From NCBI GenBank assembly GCA_913046815.1, contig CAJWTE010000032.1:1-6931 (forward strand): a stretch of 6,931 bases of DNA, read 5' to 3'. This document shows, in pieces, positions 1 to 5,493 of this stretch. Below the pieces are notes generated by a model, which worked only from the letters and a program-made list of their open reading frames with translations, was not told where the DNA came from and made no database searches. The DNA comes from an uncultured bacterium (GTDB lineage Bacteria; Patescibacteriota; Minisyncoccia; Phycocordibacterales; UBA918). The number at the start of each line of letters is the position of its first letter. Positions within the stretch are counted from its first letter, which is position 1. The position numbers and the translations under genes were made by a program.

Positions 1-718
1 TTAGTATATCTTTGATTGGGTTAATGAAGCCCATATCTAACATACGGTCAGCCTCGTCAAGTACCACGGTAGTTACATCTTGTGTCTTAAAGTGACGACG
101 CTCAATCAAGTCCGTCACTCGCCCCGGCGTACCGATTATGAAGTGGTTCTTTCTGCGCAAACCGTTGATCTGTGGGCGAATGTTAGCTCCCCCGACACAC
201 ACTGTTGAATGGAGTTTGAAACCTTTACTCAGCTTACGTAGTTCTTGATCGATCTGAATCGCAAGCTCCCGAGTAGGGGTAAGTATAAGAGTTTGTCTAC
301 TATATTCCCTGAGCGTCTTGTGTATGAGTGGTAGTAAAAAGGCGGCGGTTTTTCCGGTACCAGTCTCAGCTAAGCCCACTACATCTTTCCCTTCTAGTAT
401 ATGGGGGATAATTTGGTCTTGAATTGGTGAAGGGGTCTCAAGTCCAATAGTACTAAGAGTATGCACCAACTTCTTATCTAAGCCAAAATCACCAAAACGA
501 TGTTTCGGAGTATAGACTTCCACAACCTCATTGGCTGGATTGCGGTTTATAAACTGAGATGGGTTAAAGGTAGGCATTTTTCTACCTCCTTTTTGTCTTC
601 CGCCTCGGAAGGAATTTCTATTCCTGCCTCCAGCGCGTCCTCCAGAATAGCTTCTTTTTCTGCTACCACCGGCACTATTATTACTACGCCGCGTTACACG
701 GCTTCTTGTTGTTTGCAT
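1..718 (-). CDS. DEAD-box ATP-dependent RNA helicase, N-terminal part (gene continues past the left edge)
   Basis: Superfamily 2 RNA helicase, which uses ATP to unwind short RNA duplexes in ribosome assembly or mRNA turnover. The 239 codons present cover most of RecA domain 1. Visible motifs are a Q-motif region (FGDF at 75-78, SPIQ at 97-100), motif I AETGTGKT (117-124), motif Ia PTRELA (148-153), a GG at 176-177, motif Ib TPGR (197-200) and motif II DEAD (221-224) within VLDEADRMLDMGF. Motif III, RecA domain 2 and the C-terminus lie outside the window. Residues 1-47 are a low-complexity tail with 12 Arg, 3 Lys, many Gly and Ser and no acidic residues, a typical nonspecific RNA-binding tail. 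The start is uncertain: ATG at 718 includes the tail and has no Shine-Dalgarno sequence, while ATG at 577 (Met48) has a perfect AAGGAGG 7 nt upstream. I prefer 718 because the tail reads as coding and similar tails are known in this family. Family certain; exact member (RhlE/CsdA-like) not resolved. Confidence 0.95.
   Translation of the reverse strand, partial: MQTTRSRVTRRSNNSAGGSRKRSYSGGRAGGRNRNSFRGGRQKGGRKMPTFNPSQFINRNPANEVVEVYTPKHRFGDFGLDKKLVHTLSTIGLETPSPIQDQIIPHILEGKDVVGLAETGTGKTAAFLLPLIHKTLREYSRQTLILTPTRELAIQIDQELRKLSKGFKLHSTVCVGGANIRPQINGLRRKNHFIIGTPGRVTDLIERRHFKTQDVTTVVLDEADRMLDMGFINPIKDIL
585..591 (-). promoter_or_regulatory. Strong Shine-Dalgarno sequence inside the helicase gene
   Basis: On the minus strand AAGGAGG lies 7 nt before an in-frame ATG at 577. 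It is the best ribosome binding site in the window, where most other starts have none. It also encodes part of the Gln-Lys-Gly-Gly-Arg stretch of the N-terminal tail, so it may be a real internal start giving a tail-less helicase or a coincidence of Lys-Gly-Gly codons. Confidence 0.45.
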
Positions 719-734
719 TATATATTGATTATTT

Positions 735-752
735 GAAGCACGTGAATGCTTC
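735..752 (-). repeat. Small inverted repeat just upstream of the helicase start
   Basis: Perfect 6-bp arms gaagca (735-740) and tgcttc (747-752) around a 6-nt loop, 16 nt before the helicase ATG. In an mRNA starting further upstream it would form a small hairpin in the 5' leader. Function unknown; it is short enough to be chance. Confidence 0.3.
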
Positions 753-773
753 GGGGCAGTGTAGGTAATAAAT

Positions 774-798
774 CAGATATGTGAGAATATTATATCTG
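774..798. promoter_or_regulatory. Inverted repeat overlapping a TATAAT box, possible operator
   Basis: Perfect 7-bp arms cagatat (774-780) and atatctg (792-798) with an 11-nt spacer. On the minus strand an exact TATAAT occupies 794-789, overlapping the right arm, and would place a start site near 782 with a leader of about 64 nt for the helicase. No good -35 is visible at the matching distance. An outer ggggc (753-757) / gcccc (808-812) pair flanks the repeat. A dyad overlapping a -10 is what a repressor site would look like, but no regulator gene is in view, so this is inference. Confidence 0.3.
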
Positions 799-862
799 TG
801 CCTCTGAGCCCCACACGAGTATCAAAAGCTTTCGGAGAAAGTAACACGTAATGTGATAATAG

Positions 863-891
863 TCAATACCAACTAATGTGGGTTCTGTCAA
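863..891 (-). promoter_or_regulatory. Candidate sigma70-type promoter for the helicase
   Basis: On the minus strand an exact TTGACA (891-886) is followed after 17 nt by TATTGA (868-863), 4 of 6 matches to the -10 consensus. The predicted start near 856 would give a leader of roughly 140 nt, as found for some cold-shock helicase mRNAs. The TATAAT at 794-789 and the AATAAT at 733-728 are alternatives. The sequence alone does not decide among them. Confidence 0.35.
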
Positions 892-950
892 TTCCCTATC
901 CCAGAATTTCTCATTCTATGAAGTATTACAATAACCAATTAGCAAAAACA

Positions 951-979
951 TCAACAATCTGATAGATTTTACAGATAAT
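951..979 (+). promoter_or_regulatory. Candidate promoter for the plus-strand exported-protein gene
   Basis: TCAACA (951-956) and GATAAT (974-979) are separated by 17 nt, with 4 of 6 and 5 of 6 matches to the sigma70 consensus. A start site near 986 would fall between the two possible initiation codons (981 and 990). It would favour ATG 990 read from a nearly leaderless mRNA. AT-rich surroundings make chance matches easy. Confidence 0.3.
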
Positions 980-980
980 T

Positions 981-1745
981 ATGTTAAATATGGAACAAAA
1001 GAAAATATTTGTAGTAGCTGCTATTGCTTTGATTGCAGCAGTTGTACTAGGTCTCTATTTCTTCGGACCAAGTAAAGAAGCGAAAGATCCATTGAAAGAT
1101 CAGGTGGTGTCTAATGAAGATCCGGTTGACATAGCGTTGGATTTTTATGATAACTGGTTGGAAGCGACCACTTCAGAAGGAACTAGTCCCGAAGCAGCCG
1201 GACTTCTAGATGAGCCGCTTCTAAGCCAAGCAATGCGTGACAAATTGGCAAACTTGAATGAGAAGCCAAACAGAGATCCAATTCTGTGTCTAGATATCTT
1301 ACCGGATAAAGTTTCTAGCAAGCAATTGTATACCAATTCTGAAGAGACGCAATTAATAGTTTTTTCAAAAGAATACCCGATGGCCGGCCAATCCATTATC
1401 ACTATGGGAGCAGCTAAGGGTGGTTGGTACATTAAAGATATCTCTTGCTCGGAAGAATTTGATGAGCCGGGTGAGTTTTCTTTTGAGCATGCAGGTAACT
1501 TACTGAAGACAGTTCCGGCTCCTTATGACTCACAATACTGGCACTTGGTATTTGAACAAGACGGAGTCTTTGGTCACTTAGTGCCTATGTTATTTAATGA
1601 GGAGAGTATCTGCATCAGTCAGGACGGCTCTGAGTCTGTTTGTAACGAGAATAGTCTAATAGAAACAAAGCCTGTAGTGCTTCGAGGAAACATGATTGAA
1701 GCAGGGGTTGAGGTAAAAGAGCTACAACTTCTAAACGACCTATAG
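981..1745 (+). CDS. Unrecognised membrane-anchored extracytoplasmic protein
   Basis: I do not recognise a named family. The 254-residue product has a short basic N-terminus, one hydrophobic segment at about 9-28 (signal anchor or uncleaved signal peptide) and then a soluble acidic domain predicted to lie outside the membrane. Residues about 48-155 (DFYDNWL, repeated Leu/Arg/Lys helix, a Gly-Gly-Trp-Tyr-Ile strand) resemble an NTF2-like/DUF3828-type alpha+beta fold. Residues about 170-254 (YWHLVFEQDGVFGHLVP and later beta-like strands) look like a second small beta domain. There are four cysteines (103, 156, 211, 221), all after the anchor, so two disulfides are possible; there is no lipobox. 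No Shine-Dalgarno sequence precedes ATG 981 or the in-frame ATG 990, so either could be the start. The gene stands alone between a divergent helicase and convergent dnaX. Coding status is well supported by length and the TM-plus-domain layout; function is unknown. Confidence 0.85.
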   Translation: MLNMEQKKIFVVAAIALIAAVVLGLYFFGPSKEAKDPLKDQVVSNEDPVDIALDFYDNWLEATTSEGTSPEAAGLLDEPLLSQAMRDKLANLNEKPNRDPILCLDILPDKVSSKQLYTNSEETQLIVFSKEYPMAGQSIITMGAAKGGWYIKDISCSEEFDEPGEFSFEHAGNLLKTVPAPYDSQYWHLVFEQDGVFGHLVPMLFNEESICISQDGSESVCNENSLIETKPVVLRGNMIEAGVEVKELQLLNDL

Positions 1746-1759
1746 AAGAGAAGGTGTGT

Positions 1760-1801
1760 AAAACGAAACGGCGACTTGCAAGCAAGTCGCCGTTTCGTTT
1801 T
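1760..1801. terminator. Bidirectional intrinsic terminator between convergent genes
   Basis: Perfect 20-nt arms (1760-1779 and 1782-1801) around a 2-nt centre; a real hairpin would open to a loop of about 4-6 nt. The stem has a GC-rich core (cggcgac/gtcgccg). The outer AAAA and TTTT give a short T-run in both directions. It lies 14 nt after the stop of the plus-strand gene, and its right arm contains the first two bases of the dnaX TAA stop (1802-1800). One element can therefore serve both convergent transcripts. Confidence 0.85.
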
Positions 1802-2834
1802 ATCTGCAAACATCCAGCAATAGTAACTCAAGTGGGATGCGAGGCGTATTTACTTTAGGTATCACAATAGACGCATCAAGAAGCTTCACCAGCAAGTGGG
1901 AATTAATGGCACTCCCCTCGGCTTTCGCCAAAGATTGTATATATTCGAGTTCGCTTTCCGATAGATTTTTAATTGCTTTGAGTTCTGTGTCAGGTATGTT
2001 ACGCAAGAGAATCACTGCTCTCACTCGCTCAAGTACCAGTCTCGAAAACAACTTTATATTCACTTGAGTATCCACCGCCTCCTCAATTGCTTCCATGCCT
2101 TTCTCGAGATTCTTTTCAGCCAGAGCTTCTATTAAGCAGCGTAATGAAGCTGCTTTAGGAGCCCCAATAATAGTAGCTACTTCATCAACACTCCCGATAG
2201 TATCTCCGGAAGCCAATATTACTTTCTGTATGACACCAAGCACATCACGAAAAGAGCCATCAGCCGACAAGGCTATCAAGTCGGCCGCGTCTTTATCTAG
2301 CTTAAAGCCTTCTTTCTTTGCGACATTGGTCACCACGCTAGCCAACACTTCTCTACTTGGTGAATGAAGGGTAAACACCTGACAGCGGGATAGGATTGTG
2401 TCCAAGAGTTTATCTGCCTCAGTGGTAGCAAGCATAAATACTACATGCGCTGGCGGCTCCTCTAAGGTTTTCAAAAGTGCATTGAATGCCTCTTTGGTGA
2501 GCATATGCACCTCATCTATAATATATACCTTGTACTGAGACTCATACGGAAGTGTGTGGACCGCTTCCTTGAGTTCTCGTATATCATCTATACCCCTATT
2601 GGAAGCAGCGTCTATTTCATACAAGTCCAAACTACTGGTCCCGATCTCTTTAGCAAAAATTCTAGCTAAGGTAGTTTTCCCTGTACCACGGCTACCGCTG
2701 AAAAGGATAGCATGTGGTATTTCTCCTTTCTTGATTGCACCCTCAAGCACATTCACGATATGATCTTGATCTAAAACTTCTTTAAAAGATTGCGGGCGGT
2801 ACTTACGATACAACGCCAAAGTTTCACTTGTCAT
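1800..2834 (-). CDS. dnaX: DNA polymerase III subunit gamma-type (clamp-loader ATPase DnaX), short form
   Basis: Motor subunit of the clamp loader, which loads the beta sliding clamp onto primed DNA. The 344 residues show the AAA+ signature: LYRKYRPQSFKEVLDQDH near the N-terminus, Walker A GSRGTGKT (47-54), EIDAASNRGIDD (73-84), Walker B YIIDE (104-108), sensor 1 ATTEADKL (136-143), SRC with the arginine finger (149-151) and GSFRDVLG with the sensor 2 Arg (193-200). Two things are unusual. The Cys-rich zinc module normally found between ARIFAK and the EIDAASNRG block is missing, with only about ten residues joining them. The protein also ends right after collar domain III (residues 336-344, LELLLLDVCR at the end), so there is no tau region to contact DnaB or the polymerase. 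No slippery frameshift site is seen. ATG 2834 follows an extended -10 motif by 7 nt and has no Shine-Dalgarno sequence. Confidence 0.96.
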   Translation of the reverse strand: MTSETLALYRKYRPQSFKEVLDQDHIVNVLEGAIKKGEIPHAILFSGSRGTGKTTLARIFAKEIGTSSLDLYEIDAASNRGIDDIRELKEAVHTLPYESQYKVYIIDEVHMLTKEAFNALLKTLEEPPAHVVFMLATTEADKLLDTILSRCQVFTLHSPSREVLASVVTNVAKKEGFKLDKDAADLIALSADGSFRDVLGVIQKVILASGDTIGSVDEVATIIGAPKAASLRCLIEALAEKNLEKGMEAIEEAVDTQVNIKLFSRLVLERVRAVILLRNIPDTELKAIKNLSESELEYIQSLAKAEGSAINSHLLVKLLDASIVIPKVNTPRIPLELLLLDVCR

Positions 2835-2841
2835 GGTGACT

Positions 2842-2850
2842 AGTATAACA
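2842..2850 (-). promoter_or_regulatory. Extended -10 promoter for dnaX, probably leaderless
   Basis: The minus strand reads TG (2850-2849), one base, then TATACT (2847-2842), and the dnaX ATG follows after 7 nt. That spacing puts the transcription start at or next to the ATG. The TG lies within the descending arm of the upstream terminator hairpin. No recognisable -35 is present, as is usual for extended -10 promoters. Confidence 0.5.
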
Positions 2851-2885
2851 AAAAGGCCGGCGCTGTGCGTCGGCCTTTTTGTTAT
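2845..2885 (-). terminator. Intrinsic terminator of the four-gene cluster
   Basis: Perfect 15-nt arms (2845-2859 and 2871-2885) with core ggccg/cggcc and a run of five T on the minus-strand RNA side. The 11-nt loop can extend the stem by three pairs (one G-U). It starts 5 nt after the stop of the basic-tail protein gene and ends 10 nt before the dnaX ATG, so it insulates dnaX from the cluster. Confidence 0.85.
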
Positions 2886-2890
2886 TTAAC

Positions 2891-3337
2891 TTATTTCTTC
2901 TTAGTTGTCTTTCTTGCTGGTTTCTTTTTCGAGGTTGCTTTTTTGACTGGTTTCTTTACGGTCTGTTTTGCGACCTTCTTTTTAACTGGTTTTGCTGCCT
3001 TAGAAATTTCTTTCCAATGATCCACCATCTCTTTTTGAAAATCTCTCACATCCACCTTACTTGCATCCTTCAATTTGGAATAGCCTTTACTGACTGAAGC
3101 GATTAAATCTTTGTATTCGTCTTCCGTAATCTCTTCAGCTTTTTCAAGAGTCTCTAACACTTCCGCCTTGGCTTTCAACATCCAACTCTTAACTTTTTTT
3201 CTATTACTCTTGGCTTCTTTAGTGCCATACAAAAAATATGCACCTGCAGCTGCAACAGCAGTTGCGGTTAGCCCTACGCCGATACCTACCTTGGTACTGG
3301 CTGATAATTCTTTTTTACTTTTTTTCTTAGTAGCCAT
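2891..3337 (-). CDS. Membrane-anchored protein with a histone-H1-like lysine-rich tail (YtxH-like layout)
   Basis: Hypothetical 148-residue protein of a type I associate with Patescibacteria; no established function. In order: a basic N-terminus (KKKSKKE at 4-10), one Ala/Gly-rich transmembrane segment (about 16-38), a charged helical region (about 40-113, with NRKKVKSWMLKAKAEVLE and DHWKEI) that resembles YtxH-like stress/envelope proteins, and a disordered C-terminal tail (about 114-148) of repeated Lys-Lys-Pro/Ala/Val-Lys units with no acidic residues. Such a tail binds nucleic acid or other polyanions in H1-like proteins; tethering DNA or ribosomes to the membrane is my inference. The ATG is one base after the stop of the preceding gene, indicating translational coupling, and the gene is last in the cluster before the terminator at 2845-2885. 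Confidence 0.85.
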   Translation of the reverse strand: MATKKKSKKELSASTKVGIGVGLTATAVAAAGAYFLYGTKEAKSNRKKVKSWMLKAKAEVLETLEKAEEITEDEYKDLIASVSKGYSKLKDASKVDVRDFQKEMVDHWKEISKAAKPVKKKVAKQTVKKPVKKATSKKKPARKTTKKK

Positions 3338-3338
3338 G

Positions 3339-3617
3339 TTACTTTGAACGCTTAGTAGTTTTACGCCGACGAGGCTTGCTACCAGGCACTAAACTCATAA
3401 TAAAACTAATGAATTTTGCTGGATTCAGACTGTCTCTCAAACTATCCAAATCATCAGCCAACACCTCACTACCTGCCTCGACTCTTTCTACTATCTGTCG
3501 AACTAGGCGAGCAATTCTAATGAGTTGATAGAGTAGTATGCATACCAACATCGTAAACATCACCACTCCAACTGAAGCAATGAAGAAGAAAGTGTTGGCT
3601 TGTAATACTTCGCTCAT
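3339..3617 (-). CDS. Small single-pass membrane protein of unknown function
   Basis: The 92-residue product has one strong transmembrane helix (about 10-33), then an amphipathic helix (LIRIARLVRQIVERVEAG, 32-49), an acidic patch (ADDLDSL, 54-60), a second hydrophobic or amphipathic stretch (about 66-78) and a basic C-terminus (KPRRRKTTKRSK). The layout recalls DUF948-type small membrane proteins, but I cannot assign it. I chose ATG 3617. A GTG codon lies just upstream at 3620 and would add one residue. AAAGG at 3624-3620, overlapping the end of dus, is a weak and rather close ribosome binding site. Only 5 nt separate it from the dus stop and 1 nt from the next gene, so it is an operon member. 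Confidence 0.85.
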   Translation of the reverse strand: MSEVLQANTFFFIASVGVVMFTMLVCILLYQLIRIARLVRQIVERVEAGSEVLADDLDSLRDSLNPAKFISFIMSLVPGSKPRRRKTTKRSK

Positions 3618-3622
3618 CACCT

Positions 3623-4639
3623 TTATTTTATCAAACTCTGGTTATTTGTCGCTAACCAAGCATTAACAATTATTTCGACTTCCTCCAGTGTATCAGTTTG
3701 CATCAATTGACTCCTCAGTTCAGCAGCGCCGTGGAATCCATTTACGTAGGCCTTGTAATGTTTCTTCATTATTGAAAAATTCTTAAAAGGAAGTAGCTCA
3801 GTAAACAACTTCGTATGCTCCACCATTATTTCCAGTCTGTCTGCTAGTAGCAAATCATGAGTCTCACACGTAGGAGAAAATAAGTGAGGGTTACCAAAAA
3901 TTGCCCTTCCAAACATGACGCCATCAGCGCCGGAAAGCTCCGCTTTCCGGCGCCCATCAGCGACATTTAAAACGTCGCCGTTTCCTATGATCAAAGTACT
4001 ACTTTGTAGCTCATCTCTTATCTCAACCACCCTTTTGATTCTTTCCCATCTAGCGGGAACTTTGCTCATCTCCTTTCTTGTTCGAGCATGTACCGTAAGT
4101 GCTGCGGGGTTGGTAGTGAGTATTTCAGGAATCCATTCTTCCACTTGGTCATGGTTGTACCCAAGACGTGTCTTTACACTTACTGGAATATCACCTGCAC
4201 CCTCTTTTGCTGCCAGCACAATAGACTTGGCTCTGTCAGGATTCTTTATCATCGCTGCGCCACAACCTTGCTTTTCAATAGAGCGATCGGGACAACCCAT
4301 ATTAATATCAACACCATTAAAGCCCAATTCTTTACAAAGCTTGGCGGCCTCATACATGTGCTTCTCATTGCTAGAGAAGAGCTGTGCTACAATCGGTCTT
4401 TCTTCTTCTGTATACATGAGGTCAGCCATTAACTTTTCTTTTCCTTCTTTATTTGCCATTGCTAAGCCGTCAGCAGAGACAAACTCAGTCCAAGTGACAT
4501 CTGCTCCACCAGAAGTACCGTCGCTTCTCTTATGTTTGGAGTACTTGGCGATAAGTCGGCGAAAGGGCGCGTCGGTAACATCTGCCATGGGTGCAAGTAC
4601 AAAAAACGGTTTAGGTAACTGTTGCCAAAAATTATTCAT
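3623..4639 (-). CDS. dus: tRNA-dihydrouridine synthase (Dus family)
   Basis: FMN-dependent reduction of uridine to dihydrouridine in tRNA, using NADPH. The 338-residue protein has the TIM-barrel motifs in order: LAPMADVTDAPFRRL (15-29, FMN binding), TEF (51-53), Gln86 in VAQLFSS, DINMGCP (111-117) with the catalytic Cys116, VSVKTRLG (153-160), TVHARTR (182-188), GNGD (219-222) and DGVMFGRAIFGNPHLF (239-254) for the FMN phosphate. The C-terminal helical tRNA-binding domain follows, including a KKHYKAYVNGF segment. Compared with bacterial DusB there is a hydrophilic insertion of about 10 residues at 34-47 (KHKRSDGTSGGAD). Which Dus subgroup, and so which tRNA position, cannot be decided here. 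It starts 22 nt after the FtsQ-like gene and is 5 nt from the next gene. Confidence 0.95.
   Translation of the reverse strand: MNNFWQQLPKPFFVLAPMADVTDAPFRRLIAKYSKHKRSDGTSGGADVTWTEFVSADGLAMANKEGKEKLMADLMYTEEERPIVAQLFSSNEKHMYEAAKLCKELGFNGVDINMGCPDRSIEKQGCGAAMIKNPDRAKSIVLAAKEGAGDIPVSVKTRLGYNHDQVEEWIPEILTTNPAALTVHARTRKEMSKVPARWERIKRVVEIRDELQSSTLIIGNGDVLNVADGRRKAELSGADGVMFGRAIFGNPHLFSPTCETHDLLLADRLEIMVEHTKLFTELLPFKNFSIMKKHYKAYVNGFHGAAELRSQLMQTDTLEEVEIIVNAWLATNNQSLIK
3921..3962. repeat. Strong palindrome flanked by a 9-bp direct repeat inside dus
   Basis: Perfect 12-bp arms gcgccggaaagc (3927-3938) and gctttccggcgc (3942-3953) around tcc, flanked by ccatcagcg at 3921-3929 and 3954-3962. It codes for the segment around ADGRRKAELSGADG of Dus. 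The protein has the same spacing as DusB here, so it is probably not an insertion, although the hairpin is GC-rich and stable for coding sequence. Confidence 0.6.
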
Positions 4640-4647
4640 AGAATCAT

Positions 4648-4653
4648 ATACTA
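4648..4653 (-). promoter_or_regulatory. Possible -10 element just upstream of dus
   Basis: The minus strand reads TAGTAT 8 nt before the dus ATG, within the 22-nt gap after the FtsQ-like stop. No Shine-Dalgarno sequence is visible there. It could drive a leaderless dus mRNA in addition to read-through from upstream. It is a weak match and may be chance. Confidence 0.25.
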
Positions 4654-4661
4654 CACATTAG

Positions 4662-5477
4662 CTACTCCGATTCAACCTCACTTTCTTGTTCTGCAAATTG
4701 TTCCTTTACAAAGACGCGACTCTGATAGCGTAAATCTATATATTCGAAATTTCCTGGACTCAAGTGCGAAAAATCATTAGACTCTAAAATCGTTTGTAAA
4801 TTTTTGATACTTGATGCAAAACCATGGCGCAATGATGTCTTAATATAACTATCGCCCCTTAGGTAGTAAAATATGTCCTCTCTATTTTTCTCTACTCTCT
4901 CTATAGACCAATTGTACTCAAGGTCAAAATATTTTTGCCACCCCTGTATGGTATTCATCACCTCCAAGTCAGCAAAACTGGCTTTCATAGTCGGTGTCGA
5001 ATTTTGGTCTACGTAACGTGTCAATGTATTACCTTCCAAGAGCGGAGCTTTTACAAAAGCAGTACCATCTGCGTCAATAAGCCAACAATTGGTTTCTTTG
5101 CACCAAAGAGCGAATGGGACGTATTCTTCCAGACTTAATAAGAGATTTTTGTCTTCCATATTAACAGTAACTCGTTTGACTTTTAATATATCAAGAACAG
5201 AGTGCGATATGTCCTTCTTGGGATATGTGTATAAAAAACTTTTTGGAATCAACCAGAAGTAACTGCCAGACAAAAGCTCATCCACAGGTGCCATTACTAC
5301 TTCTGGATTAATTGTGTCATACCCTTCCACGGACACTGATTGTATTTGAAATTTTTCCAAATGAGTTACATAGAAGAGTATGTAGCCAAGGATAGACAAG
5401 AGAATCAAGGTACAACCAAAAAAGATTACGATGTATCTTTTCCTGTTGCTACTTCTCTTGATTTTTCTCTTTGCCAT
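4662..5477 (-). CDS. ftsQ: FtsQ-like cell division protein (POTRA domain, bitopic membrane protein)
   Basis: FtsQ/DivIB proteins link the cytoplasmic division ring to septal wall synthesis. The 271-residue product has a basic cytoplasmic N-terminus (KRKIKRSSNRKR), one transmembrane helix (about 15-38), a POTRA-like segment starting FQIQSVSVEGYDTINPE (43-59), a beta region with VTVNMEDKNLLLSLEEYVPFALW (103-125) and LIDADGTAFVKAP (133-145), and a late beta strand YIDLRYQSRVFVK (246-258), which is the typical FtsQ end. Cys126 and Cys131 flank a short turn outside the membrane and may form a disulfide. Sequence conservation is low, so the assignment rests on domain order and these patterns. It lies outside any mur/fts cluster, first in a cluster with dus. 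ATG 5477 follows an extended -10 by 7 nt and has no Shine-Dalgarno sequence. Confidence 0.8.
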   Translation of the reverse strand: MAKRKIKRSSNRKRYIVIFFGCTLILLSILGYILFYVTHLEKFQIQSVSVEGYDTINPEVVMAPVDELLSGSYFWLIPKSFLYTYPKKDISHSVLDILKVKRVTVNMEDKNLLLSLEEYVPFALWCKETNCWLIDADGTAFVKAPLLEGNTLTRYVDQNSTPTMKASFADLEVMNTIQGWQKYFDLEYNWSIERVEKNREDIFYYLRGDSYIKTSLRHGFASSIKNLQTILESNDFSHLSPGNFEYIDLRYQSRVFVKEQFAEQESEVESE

Positions 5478-5484
5478 GACTTGA

Positions 5485-5493
5485 ATGTTAGCA
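5485..5493 (-). promoter_or_regulatory. Extended -10 promoter for the ftsQ-dus cluster, probably leaderless
   Basis: The minus strand reads TG (5493-5492), one base, then TAACAT (5490-5485), and the ATG follows after 7 nt, the same geometry as at dnaX. The hairpin foot of the serS terminator coincides with the first base of the -10. No -35 is seen. Confidence 0.45.

Noticed and set aside
500..736. Plus-strand 78-codon open frame over the helicase N-terminus
   Set aside because: It is antisense to the Arg/Gly-rich helicase tail and Q-motif region. Its Ser/Ala/Thr-rich low-complexity translation is what the complement of RGG-type codons gives.
1615..1831. Two minus-strand open frames overlapping the end of the exported-protein gene and the terminator
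   Set aside because: They cross the terminator hairpin and the dnaX 3' end, have no ribosome binding site, and show no protein-like composition.
2900..2990. Repetitive T-rich/Lys-codon tract as a possible tandem repeat or CRISPR-like array
   Set aside because: The repetition follows from Lys-Lys-Pro/Ala-Lys codons of the basic tail. Units are irregular, with no spacer structure.
3915..4661. A 248-codon plus-strand open frame opposite dus, starting with ATG
   Set aside because: The minus strand encodes an unmistakable Dus with all catalytic motifs. The antisense translation is Ser/Leu/Pro-rich with no domain pattern, as expected for a shadow frame.
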